A DNA stretch of 42,875 nt from an uncultured Sphingobacteriales bacterium (GTDB taxonomy: Bacteria; Bacteroidota; Bacteroidia; Chitinophagales; Chitinophagaceae). Below the pieces are notes generated by a model, which made no database searches, was not told where the DNA came from, and was given only the letters and a program-made list of their open reading frames with translations. A program made the position numbers and the translations under genes. The DNA lies in contig CALKHN010000060.1 in assembly GCA_937991535.1 (NCBI GenBank), positions 1-42,875 of the forward strand. Direction: 5' to 3'. Below, one piece after another: positions 17,740 to 24,999 of this stretch; position 1 is the first letter of the stretch; every line of letters starts with the position of its first letter.

Positions 17740-18513
17740 ATGCGAATTGCATTGTTCAGTGACATTCATGCAAACCTTCCAGCCTTAGAAGCTTGTTTTA
17801 AAAGTATAGACGAACAAAAACCAGATGCTATTTACTGTCTTGGTGATTTAGTTGGCTATAATATTTGGCCCAATGAGGTAATCAATGAGATTAGAAGGCG
17901 AGGTATTCCTACCATTGCCGGCAACTACGACCAGGGCATAGGACTCATGAGTGATGAATGTGGCTGCGCTTATAAAACGGACACCGAAAAGGATATGGGA
18001 AAAATATCCATCTCTTATACCAATTCTCTGGTAAAGACAGAGGAAAGAAAATATTTAAGAACCTTACCAGCGCATATCAAAGTAGAATTTCAATTAAATA
18101 ATGATAAGTTCAATTTGCTTTTGGTGCATGGCAGTCCAAGAAAGATCAATGAATACTTGTTTGAAGACCGAGAAGAAAAGAGCCTGCTTAGAATAATGGA
18201 GCAAGCGGATGCTGACATTATGTGCTTTGGACATACCCACAAGCCTTATCACCGAATACTGCCAACAGAGCTGGGTGAACCCCCTCATTACCGGCATGCT
18301 ATTAATATTGGCTCTGTAGGAAAACCAAAAGATGGAACGCCAAGGGGCTGTTATGTGCTGCTCACGATAAATGCAGATAGCTCTATTTCTAACAAGGAAG
18401 CCGTCCAGGTAGAATTTATACGATTTGATTATGATGTAGAAAAAGCAGCAAAAGCAGTTGAGGACAGCCCCTTACCCAATGAATATGCGGATATGCTGCG
18501 ACGTGGTTATTAA
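17740..18513 (+). CDS. Metallophosphoesterase (YfcE/DR1281-like)
   Basis: 257 residues from the ATG at 17740, which gives the canonical calcineurin-like start MRIALFSDIHANLPAL with metal ligands Asp8 and His10. Further ligands lie in CLGDLVGYN, AGNYD, LVHGSP and FGHTHKP. It should be a cytoplasmic two-metal phosphodiesterase or phosphatase; the substrate is not determined by the sequence. The start follows the pit stop by 2 bases, so the two are translationally coupled, linking it to phosphate metabolism in this cluster. Confidence 0.88.
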   Translation: MRIALFSDIHANLPALEACFKSIDEQKPDAIYCLGDLVGYNIWPNEVINEIRRRGIPTIAGNYDQGIGLMSDECGCAYKTDTEKDMGKISISYTNSLVKTEERKYLRTLPAHIKVEFQLNNDKFNLLLVHGSPRKINEYLFEDREEKSLLRIMEQADADIMCFGHTHKPYHRILPTELGEPPHYRHAINIGSVGKPKDGTPRGCYVLLTINADSSISNKEAVQVEFIRFDYDVEKAAKAVEDSPLPNEYADMLRRGY

Positions 18514-18585
18514 TTCGGATGCATGAAAAAGGGCATAAAGACAAAAATGCAATATTCAATATGCAGTAAAATCAAAAGGTTAAGT

Positions 18586-19404
18586 ATGAAAAATGTATTG
18601 GTTATTTTTAACAGCACACACATACCCAATTATTTAATGGCCTCCGCTGTTAATATTGGAAAAACAAACCATTTTTTTCTTCACGCCCTTTTTTTAATTA
18701 CAAAGCATCCGGCTTCCGAATACAGCTATGTTTTTCCCAATGATCTTACTTTAACAGAAAATAGACTTACCGGCAAAAGCCTGGAAGAAGAAGATCGGGA
18801 ATTGACAAATAGCTATATAGCGCTGTTCCGAGATGAATGTAATGTTGCCGGTGTGCCCAATTCGACCGCTGTAAAAGGAAACTTCTCATTTCAGGATCTG
18901 GTCCAATATTCAGCATTTTTTGATCTCATACTGGCAGATGCGCGGTCTGATTTTTACGAATTTTCCCTGCATGACCTTCTGGCTGATGTGCATTGCCCTG
19001 TTTTGCTCACGCAAACGGAAATAGAAAGGGTTGACCTCGTTACTTTTACCTATGATGGTAGTCCATCTAGCATTTATGCCATCAAGATGTTTACCTACCT
19101 TTTCCCTGAATGGAATACAAAGCCCGTAAACCTGGTACACATAACTTCCAAAGAAGGAAACCTGCTTCCACAGGATGATCTTGCCCGGGCCTGGCTCTCC
19201 CTGCATTACCAACAGGTGCATGTTCATATTATTCAGGGAAAGGAGCCGGCATTACTTATCAGTTATATTGAGTCAATGCCGGAGCATCACTTCTTGGTTA
19301 TGGGAGCAATGGGAAGAAATGCTGTTTCCAAGCTATTTCATAAAAGCTATTCAACAGCTGTAATGCATAAGACTCAAGCTTCTGTATTCATTACCCATCA
19401 ATAG
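18586..19404 (+). CDS. Universal stress protein (tandem UspA domains)
   Basis: 272 residues from the ATG at 18586 (MKNVLVIFNSTHIP), the usual beta-1 start of Bacteroidota Usp proteins; in-frame ATGs at 18523 and 18550 are possible but less likely. There are two Usp folds: an atypical first half, then DLVTFTYDGSPSSIYAIKMF and the nucleotide-loop region VMGAMGRNAVSKLFHKS near the end. It probably binds a nucleotide and acts in stress adaptation. It follows the metallophosphoesterase gene by 72 bases and is the last intact plus-strand gene of this cluster. Confidence 0.82.
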   Translation: MKNVLVIFNSTHIPNYLMASAVNIGKTNHFFLHALFLITKHPASEYSYVFPNDLTLTENRLTGKSLEEEDRELTNSYIALFRDECNVAGVPNSTAVKGNFSFQDLVQYSAFFDLILADARSDFYEFSLHDLLADVHCPVLLTQTEIERVDLVTFTYDGSPSSIYAIKMFTYLFPEWNTKPVNLVHITSKEGNLLPQDDLARAWLSLHYQQVHVHIIQGKEPALLISYIESMPEHHFLVMGAMGRNAVSKLFHKSYSTAVMHKTQASVFITHQ

Positions 19405-19435
19405 CCCACTATTGATAACTTATAAATTTAAAATA

Positions 19436-19675
19436 ATGCAGTTTCCACAAGATTAGAGGTATGCAAAAGAACACACCTGGTTGAAATTATTGGAAGATGC
19501 ACAGGCCTTAGTAGGTATTACAGAATTTGCTCAGAGCTAACTAGGTGAGATTGTTTTTGTTGACCTGCCTGCAGTTGGAAAAAGTATTGAGTAGGATGAA
19601 GTTTTCGGTTCTGTGGAAGCGGCAAAAACAACCACAGACCTGTATATTCCGGTAAGCGGTGAGGTTCTTGCGCAT
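19436..19675 (+). pseudogene. gcvH: gcvH pseudogene (glycine cleavage H protein, truncated)
   Basis: A single frame reads MQFPQD-stop-RYAKEHTW, VGITEFAQS-stop-LGEIVFVDLP, AVGKSIE-stop-DEVFGSVEAAKTTTDLY, PVSGEVLAH. This matches the H protein, including the lipoyl-lysine region ESVKA (here SVEAAK). Three nonsense codons (TAG, TAA, TAG) interrupt it, no frameshift is needed, and the C-terminal half is missing. The protein normally carries the aminomethyl group of glycine on its lipoyl arm. The fragment ends at a junction with an unrelated minus-strand remnant, so it was truncated by recombination. Confidence 0.85.
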
Positions 19676-19727
19676 AGGTACCGATGCATGTGATCAATAC
19701 TAAGTACATTAATAGTACTTGTTTCAT
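19650..19727 (-). pseudogene. Truncated secreted/outer-membrane protein start
   Basis: The minus-strand frame begins MKQVLLMYLVLITCIGTYAQ, a typical Bacteroidota signal peptide, and within a few codons runs into the antisense of the gcvH pseudogene. It follows the DUF6660 gene on the same strand. In Bacteroidota, DUF6660 genes often precede metal efflux or TonB-dependent receptor operons (from memory). It is therefore probably the 5' stump of such a gene, cut off at the gcvH junction. The exact breakpoint is not visible. Confidence 0.45.
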
Positions 19728-19788
19728 CAGTTGAAATAAAAGGGATGCTTACGAAATATAATATCTTAAATGATGCGTTCGGTAATTG

Positions 19789-20094
19789 TTAGGTAGTTCG
19801 GGGCGGCTGCCACGGGGAAATGATGTAGGCAGATGGAAAAAGTCGAAATTGGCGACAAATACTGAGGTAGTACTCAGCTGGTACTGGCACGTTGATCGGT
19901 TTTTCCACCAAGGTAAAACCAGGGCACCCGGTACAGGCAAAGAAGGAAGAACAATTATCGCCACCCTCTGATTTGCTATGATCTTGCTGCGAAGTTGCGG
20001 CAATCTCATCCTGGCATTCATCTTCCGTGCAGCAGGGTGTAAAGGCCGCTACCGTCACAATAATTATCAATAGGAATGCCCAGAGTCGTTTCAC
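19789..20094 (-). CDS. DUF6660 family small secreted protein
   Basis: 101 residues with a signal peptide (MKRLWAFLLIIIVTVAAFTPC), then a polar stretch with several Cys (CCTEDECQDE, GDNCSSFFACTGCPGF) and the terminal SPWQPPR. This layout matches DUF6660, small Cys-rich proteins encoded ahead of metal-efflux systems in Bacteroidota. It may bind metal in the periplasm; that is inference. The gene follows the GDCCVxC gene by 28 bases on the same strand and so ends the intact mercury operon. The gene expected after it is truncated. Confidence 0.7.
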   Translation of the reverse strand: MKRLWAFLLIIIVTVAAFTPCCTEDECQDEIAATSQQDHSKSEGGDNCSSFFACTGCPGFTLVEKPINVPVPAEYYLSICRQFRLFPSAYIISPWQPPRTT

Positions 20095-20122
20095 GGTGCA
20101 AAATTAAAGTTAATCAGTATAA

Positions 20123-20332
20123 CTACCCACAGCAGGATTTGTTAAGTTGAATCGGCGGACACTTCATGGTGCCATAGCTGCAAAACACACAGCAGTCACC
20201 CAACTTAGGCTTTAAGATAGTTTGACAGCTTTCACACTTATAAAAGTACTGGCATGCATCTTCAGACATTATTTCCTCTTTGGAGAAGCCACAGTTGGGA
20301 CAGGTAATCACGGACTTATTTATTATTTCCAT
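20123..20332 (-). CDS. GDCCVxC-motif Cys-rich protein
   Basis: 69 residues with four cysteine pairs: TCPNCGF (Cys11, Cys14), YKCESCQ, GDCCVFCSYG and KSCCG. The central motif defines the GDCCVxC domain family, which is commonly encoded beside mercury transport genes. It probably binds Hg(II) or another soft metal in the cytoplasm; the role is inferred. It overlaps the end of merTP by 17 bases, so translation is coupled. A decayed copy lies at 13432-13661. Confidence 0.85.
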   Translation of the reverse strand: MEIINKSVITCPNCGFSKEEIMSEDACQYFYKCESCQTILKPKLGDCCVFCSYGTMKCPPIQLNKSCCG

Positions 20333-20945
20333 TCGTTTCCAATTTAGTAGCTATTACTTTGTAGCCCGTTTTAGCAATAGCAGCCTGAAGCTGCTGTATA
20401 GTTGTTTTTGTACCAACAAAGCGAACAACAGTGTTCCTCTTTGCATATGATGTTATTGACTCCACCATACCGTTCACTTTAGCTAACTCACTGTTGACAT
20501 GCGCTTCACATCCTGCGCAAGTCATACCCTTGATGGTGAAAACAGCCTTATGCATTTTGCTGGGCTCTACAACCAACATTGTTTCAAGGTTGGATGTAGG
20601 ATAAAAGGCTTTAGAATAAAGCGGGAAGGCGGCAACAAGGGCTGTGGCTACCGTTATCAGCAAAAGAAAAGACCTGGAAGCCAGAAACGATTTTTTGGTA
20701 GCCGTACAACTTTCGACTGCTTTACATTGCGCCGTTTTTGGAGTACTAAAAGATTGCACCCAAGCGAACACTAAAGTCAAAACAGACATACCGATTAAAT
20801 AAGGCCTAAAAGGCGCTAACCAAGTAAGTGCGGATGCAGCACCAGACGCGCCCGCCACTAAAGCGATTAGGGGTGTAATACAGCATAGCGAAGCTGCAAA
20901 AGCAGTTATGAGACCCACACTGGAAGTCATATTTTCTTTTCTCAT
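20316..20945 (-). CDS. merTP: Mercuric transport protein MerTP
   Basis: 209 residues fusing MerT and MerP. The N-terminal MerT part has transmembrane segments and the vicinal cysteine pair in AASLCCITP on the first helix, which takes Hg(II) across the inner membrane. A third helix (SFLLLITVATALVAAF) leads to a C-terminal HMA domain with the metal site MTCAGCEAH and the ending AIAKTGYKV. It overlaps the ArsR gene by 4 bases and the GDCCVxC gene by 17, a tight operon. No mercuric reductase is present in the window, so imported metal would need another sink. Confidence 0.92.
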   Translation of the reverse strand: MRKENMTSSVGLITAFAASLCCITPLIALVAGASGAASALTWLAPFRPYLIGMSVLTLVFAWVQSFSTPKTAQCKAVESCTATKKSFLASRSFLLLITVATALVAAFPLYSKAFYPTSNLETMLVVEPSKMHKAVFTIKGMTCAGCEAHVNSELAKVNGMVESITSYAKRNTVVRFVGTKTTIQQLQAAIAKTGYKVIATKLETNGNNK

Positions 20946-21316
20946 TTGCTTACTTTTTGAGGCTCATTAACTGTAATGTGTTCAAACAGTTGTTTTATGA
21001 TATGTATATGTTCTTGTTTCAGTGAATAAAACTGGGTTTGGCCCTGTCTACGGCTCTGGATCAGATATCCGTCCTTTAGCTTCCGTAGATGTTGGCTAAC
21101 AGCAGGAATTGTCATTTGGAGGATGTCACTTAGGTCGCAAACGCACAATTGTGATTCCTGTTCCAGAAGGTAGAGGATCTTCAGGCGAACGTCATTTCCC
21201 GCTAAGCTCATGATCTTGGTTAACTGGGCAATGGAATCTCCAACGGACTGAATCTTTTTCTGAGACGCTTTGATCAACACGGTATTGGCAAACGCGCGGC
21301 TACAACTATTCTCCAT
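20942..21316 (-). CDS. ArsR/SmtB family metal-responsive repressor of merTP
   Basis: 124 residues from the ATG at 21316 (MENSCSRAFAN); in-frame codons further upstream cover the promoter and operator. The winged helix is clear: IMSLAGNDVRLKILYLL, the alpha-3 metal site LCVCDLSDIL, recognition helix TIPAVSQHLRKLK, and the wing QSRRQGQTQFYSL. Two further Cys are near the start. It likely releases DNA on binding Hg(II) or another thiophilic metal, and regulates merTP and GDCCVxC, with which it overlaps. A perfect inverted repeat sits in its promoter. A decayed paralogue lies at 12420-12740. Confidence 0.88.
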   Translation of the reverse strand: MENSCSRAFANTVLIKASQKKIQSVGDSIAQLTKIMSLAGNDVRLKILYLLEQESQLCVCDLSDILQMTIPAVSQHLRKLKDGYLIQSRRQGQTQFYSLKQEHIHIIKQLFEHITVNEPQKVSK

Positions 21317-21320
21317 AAAG

Positions 21321-21351
21321 CAAAAGTAATTATTTAAGCAAATACTTAAAT
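21321..21351 (-). promoter_or_regulatory. Promoter and operator of the mercury ArsR operon
   Basis: On the minus strand a -7 element TACTTTTG (21321-21328) fits the Bacteroidota consensus TAnnTTTG and lies just upstream of the regulator's ATG. Directly upstream of it is a perfect inverted repeat, ATTTAAG-N6-CTTAAAT (21332-21351), in the -10 to -35 spacer where an ArsR repressor would block polymerase. The same intergenic space drives the divergent CsoR-like gene. Confidence 0.7.
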
Positions 21352-21418
21352 TATCCATAAAATTAAATAAACTTTGCAAACACCTTACCCTCTAATCAAT
21401 TTTGTCAAAACTATAGCC

Positions 21419-21802
21419 ATGCTATCTCAAGAACTTACAGGTGACCTGAACAAGCGATTGAAATTCATCAAAGGCCAAATCGAAGGCATTATCCGTATGG
21501 TGGATGAAGATAGAGACCCCGATCAGATTTCCATCCAATTTAAAGCTGCCGACCAGGCGCTTCAAAAAGCTCATTTCCTTTTGCTGGATGAGGTATTTCG
21601 GAAGAGCTTGGCCCTGAAGCTGGTTCAGGTCATGAACGCATGCCCAGGTAACTGTCCCGACGCACAGAAAATTGAACTTTTGAAAGAACAGTTCCCAATC
21701 CTACAAGAAGGTGAGTTGGGGGCTAAAATCAAAGAAATTCATGAGATAGGTGACCGGTTGACTAAATACAACGAAGAAAATCCAGAAAATCTGCAAAAAT
21801 AA
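21419..21802 (+). CDS. CsoR/RcnR family (DUF156) regulator with non-canonical metal site
   Basis: 127 residues from the ATG at 21419 (MLSQELTGDLNKRLKFIKGQ). The all-helical DUF156 signature is clear: RLKFIKGQIEGIIRMVDEDRDP and ALQKAHFLLLDEVFRKSLA. The Cys, His and Cys that hold Cu(I) in CsoR are replaced here (RDPD, DEV and RKS at those places). Instead a C-terminal NACPGNC pair is present. The sensed metal or thiol signal may therefore differ. It is divergent from the ArsR operon and upstream of the thioredoxin-like and ATPase genes, which it probably controls. Confidence 0.82.
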   Translation: MLSQELTGDLNKRLKFIKGQIEGIIRMVDEDRDPDQISIQFKAADQALQKAHFLLLDEVFRKSLALKLVQVMNACPGNCPDAQKIELLKEQFPILQEGELGAKIKEIHEIGDRLTKYNEENPENLQK

Positions 21803-21852
21803 TTTGGTGGACACCCCTACCAGCCTTTCATCTTTGGTTTTTTAATAAAAAC

Positions 21853-22140
21853 ATGATGGAAAATAAAAGAGTTATAGAGGTTTTTACAGCAGGCTGTAGT
21901 GTTTGCCAACCCACTGTTGATTTGGTAAAGAGCATGGCTTGTTCTTCCTGCCAAGTCATTGTTTATGATTTGTCCAAGCCTTGTGATACAGAAGAATGCC
22001 TTGATAAGGTTAAACAGTATGGGGTGCAGTCACTTCCTGCTGTTGCTGTAAATGGCGTTTTACTTGATTGCTGCCAGCAAAAAGGCGTGTCAGTAGATGA
22101 ACTTACAAGAGCTGGATTGGGCGAGCCTGCTTTAGCGTAA
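21853..22140 (+). CDS. Small thioredoxin-like Cys-rich protein
   Basis: 95 residues with a thioredoxin/glutaredoxin-like fold: IEVFTAGCSVCQP places a CxxC (Cys15, Cys18) after beta-1, and VQSLPAVAVNG is the cis-proline loop. Extra cysteines (ACSSCQ, PCDTEEC, DCCQ) are unusual and suggest metal or persulfide handling. It lies between the CsoR-like regulator (50-base gap) and the P1B-ATPase (72-base gap) on the same strand, so it could deliver or reduce a thiol-bound metal. Its partner is not known. Confidence 0.75.
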   Translation: MMENKRVIEVFTAGCSVCQPTVDLVKSMACSSCQVIVYDLSKPCDTEECLDKVKQYGVQSLPAVAVNGVLLDCCQQKGVSVDELTRAGLGEPALA

Positions 22141-22212
22141 TCCTCTTATTAATCATCTTGGGTCATGTTGCTCAAGACGATCTTATATTATCAATTTGAT
22201 TAAATTAATCAT

Positions 22213-24609
22213 ATGGCAACAGAAGTTGTTCAATTGAAAGTATCCGGGCTTATGTGCTCTTTCTGCACGATGAGTGTAGAGACGGCTTTAAAGCGCTATG
22301 AAGCTATAAAAAACGTGACTGTCAATTTAGTTCACGGCATCGTACTGGTTGAAGCAGATACTGCAAAAATGCCAAAAGAAGCACTTGCAGATGCTGTGGA
22401 AAAGTTAGGCTATAATGTATCTGCAACCGAAGTACAGCAATATCAAACCGATGAGTCCCTCTTCAAACTCATTAAGCAGCGCGGAGCCATCGGAATGGTT
22501 GTTTCCATACTGGATCTGCTGATTGATCCCATTAACCTGTTCGGATTACCTCAACTGTATAGAGCTTGGTTCAGTTTGGCAGTAGCCACTTTTGTTCTTT
22601 TTTGGGTAGGTTATCCAGTCCTTAAGAAAACGATAATGGCGGTACGGCAAAGGGTGATCAATGCAAATGTGCTACTTTCCACTGGGGCCTGGGGTGCCTA
22701 TATAATAGGAATTCTATCTCTTTTTAATCCTATTTGGCCTAACTTCTTACCAGTAGCTGCATGGCTTATGTCCCTTCACCTTTTCTTTGCCTATTTCAAG
22801 CTGGACACTCGTAAAAAGGCTGCGGATGCTGTTCGGAAACTTCTTAACCTGCAGCCATCCAGAGCTAGGGTACTTCGGCTAAATCAACTTACAGAGGTGC
22901 TTACGGAAGATGTTTTGGTGGGTGAAACCATTGAAGTAAGACCTGGTGAAAGAATCCCATTGGACGGTATTGTTCTGGACGGAACCAGCAGTGTGGATGA
23001 GTCAAGCTTTACTGGTGAATCAATACCTGTGTTTAAACGAAGCGATGCTGAAGTGATTGGTGGCACCATGAACCTGGATGGCGCACTACGCATAAAAGTT
23101 ACAAAGAAAAGTACTGACAGCTTCCTTAGCCAGATTGTTCGGATGATGAGCCAGATTAATGAAAAAAAGCCACCAGTTGAGCTATTGGCTGATCGTCTGA
23201 TGAATTACTATGGTCCTGTAGTATTCATTGTAGCTCTTCTTGCAGGCGCAGGTTGGTTCATATTTACAGGTAATTATCAAGCCGCAGTGATCGTCTTAAT
23301 AACAACCGTTATTATGGGTTATCCTTGCGCACTCGGAATAACCACTCCTATGCTAGCAGCAATCAGCGGCGGCAAGGGCATTTCAATAGGATTACTCGTA
23401 AAAGCAAGTGAGGTGTTTTATGGCCTCTCAAGAGTCAATACTATTGTATTTGATAAAACAGGTACTCTTACTTATGGAAAGCCAACCGTTACCGATGTTG
23501 TCCCTTTTGGAATTCATGAAAGAGATCTGCTTTCTATAGTAGCTGCAGTGGAGTCGAAATCAGAACACCCTTTAGCACAGGCAATTACCTTCTTCGCCAA
23601 GAAAAGTGGTGTTATCGATGCTAATGTCTCACAGTTTAAGGCAATTGCTGGAAAAGGAGTAATAGCTACAGTAGAAGATAGTGATGTTGTGATTGGAAAC
23701 AAAAGGTTTTTGAAAGAGTATGATGTTGTTTTTAATCAAGTCGTTGAGGACCGATTTACTTTATTAAACAACCAAGGTAAGACTGTAATCTATGTTGCTA
23801 AAGACAAGCATTTAATTGGTCTTGTCGCACTTCAAGATACACCCCGTCCAAATACAATAAAAGTTATTGATCGGATTAAATCGAAAGGGATCAAAACAGT
23901 AATGCTTACAGGAGATTCATCTTCTGTAGCTAATGCCGTTGCCAATGAAATTGGCATTGATGAAGTTCGGGCTGAACTACTACCAGAAGATAAAGTACGT
24001 AATGTTGAGGAGCTGCAAAAGAGAGGAAGTATTGTGGCCTTTGTTGGTGATGGTATCAATGATGCTCCGGCACTGGCACAAAGTGATGTCGGTATTGCGA
24101 TCGGTGCAGGTACTGATGTAGCCATTGAATCAGCAGGTGTCATTCTGATAAGTGACCGGTTGATTGATGTATTGAATGCTGTGATTTTGGGTAAGGCCAG
24201 TTACCGGACACTTACCAGCAATGTGATTATTGCAGTTATATTCAATATTGTGGGCATGCTGGTGGCGGCAATGGGTTTCATCACACCACTTATGGCAATC
24301 GTGGTAATGATCGTTAGCATTTTTGCCATCTTGATCAATACTCTAAGAGTAAGATCACTAAAACTGGAAAATATAGATACAGTAAGCCAAGATGCGCTGG
24401 TGCAATCTGAATTCAAAATCCCCAACATGGTTTGTGAAGGTTGCGCCCAAAAAATAACAACTGAAGTCACGAAGCTTCCCGGTGTAAAGGGAGTAAAACC
24501 GAAAGTGATGCAAAAACAAGTGGTAATCAGCTATGAAAGCGATAAAGTGACACAGAACCAGATCAAAGAGATCATAACTAAATCTGGATTCAACGCTATC
24601 GAAGTTTAA
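22213..24609 (+). CDS. P1B-type heavy-metal translocating ATPase with two HMA domains
   Basis: 798 residues. An N-terminal HMA domain has GLMCSFC (Cys15, Cys18). Several transmembrane helices follow, then the actuator TGES, the phosphorylation site DKTGTLT (Asp414), the SEHPLAQA motif typical of P1B, and GDGINDAPAL. An additional C-terminal HMA domain carries MVCEGC (Cys741, Cys744). The membrane ion-binding motif reads GYPCALG (Tyr370-Pro-Cys372) instead of the common CPC, which may change ion selectivity. It should export a soft metal from the cytoplasm. It follows the CsoR and thioredoxin-like genes and precedes two HMA proteins. Confidence 0.92.
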   Translation: MATEVVQLKVSGLMCSFCTMSVETALKRYEAIKNVTVNLVHGIVLVEADTAKMPKEALADAVEKLGYNVSATEVQQYQTDESLFKLIKQRGAIGMVVSILDLLIDPINLFGLPQLYRAWFSLAVATFVLFWVGYPVLKKTIMAVRQRVINANVLLSTGAWGAYIIGILSLFNPIWPNFLPVAAWLMSLHLFFAYFKLDTRKKAADAVRKLLNLQPSRARVLRLNQLTEVLTEDVLVGETIEVRPGERIPLDGIVLDGTSSVDESSFTGESIPVFKRSDAEVIGGTMNLDGALRIKVTKKSTDSFLSQIVRMMSQINEKKPPVELLADRLMNYYGPVVFIVALLAGAGWFIFTGNYQAAVIVLITTVIMGYPCALGITTPMLAAISGGKGISIGLLVKASEVFYGLSRVNTIVFDKTGTLTYGKPTVTDVVPFGIHERDLLSIVAAVESKSEHPLAQAITFFAKKSGVIDANVSQFKAIAGKGVIATVEDSDVVIGNKRFLKEYDVVFNQVVEDRFTLLNNQGKTVIYVAKDKHLIGLVALQDTPRPNTIKVIDRIKSKGIKTVMLTGDSSSVANAVANEIGIDEVRAELLPEDKVRNVEELQKRGSIVAFVGDGINDAPALAQSDVGIAIGAGTDVAIESAGVILISDRLIDVLNAVILGKASYRTLTSNVIIAVIFNIVGMLVAAMGFITPLMAIVVMIVSIFAILINTLRVRSLKLENIDTVSQDALVQSEFKIPNMVCEGCAQKITTEVTKLPGVKGVKPKVMQKQVVISYESDKVTQNQIKEIITKSGFNAIEV

Positions 24610-24651
24610 GCATTAAGAATTGAATTGTAAACCCTAATAGAGAATTAACTT

Positions 24652-24999
24652 ATGAAAGTTTTTGTTTCTCTCCTCTTGATAGTTGCTTTTGCCATCTCTT
24701 CTTGTGCAGAAAATGATAAGAAGGAGCCTTCAAAAGCACAAAATACGAATGAACAGACAAAGACTGCCGCAGTACAAAAGGTGCAGATACCAATTGATGG
24801 AATGACCTGTAGTGCCTGCCAGTCTAATGTGAGGAGAACCATTAAAAATATGGAGGGTGTGAAAGATGTGGAAGTAAGTTTGAAAGACCGAAATGCTCTT
24901 GTTACCTATATTCCAACTTTAGTGACGCCGGAGCACATACAGCAGTCGATTAATGACAAAGGGTATACAGCAGGAAAACCTAAAGAAGTACAGCAATGA
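24652..24999 (+). CDS. MerP-like lipoprotein with HMA domain
   Basis: 115 residues with a lipobox signal peptide (AISSC, lipidated Cys18), a polar linker of about 25 residues, and one HMA domain with metal site DGMTCSACQ (Cys53, Cys56) and the usual ending INDKGY. As a lipoprotein it should be held at the periplasmic face of a membrane, where it can pass metal to or from a transporter. Its stop overlaps the CcdA-like gene by 4 bases, indicating coupled translation. Confidence 0.85.
   Translation: MKVFVSLLLIVAFAISSCAENDKKEPSKAQNTNEQTKTAAVQKVQIPIDGMTCSACQSNVRRTIKNMEGVKDVEVSLKDRNALVTYIPTLVTPEHIQQSINDKGYTAGKPKEVQQ

Noticed and set aside
19436..19675. Reassigned stop codons (three nonsense codons in gcvH, single TAGs in other broken genes)
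   Set aside because: Intact genes in the window end normally at TAG and TAA, so reassignment is not supported; decay explains the stops.
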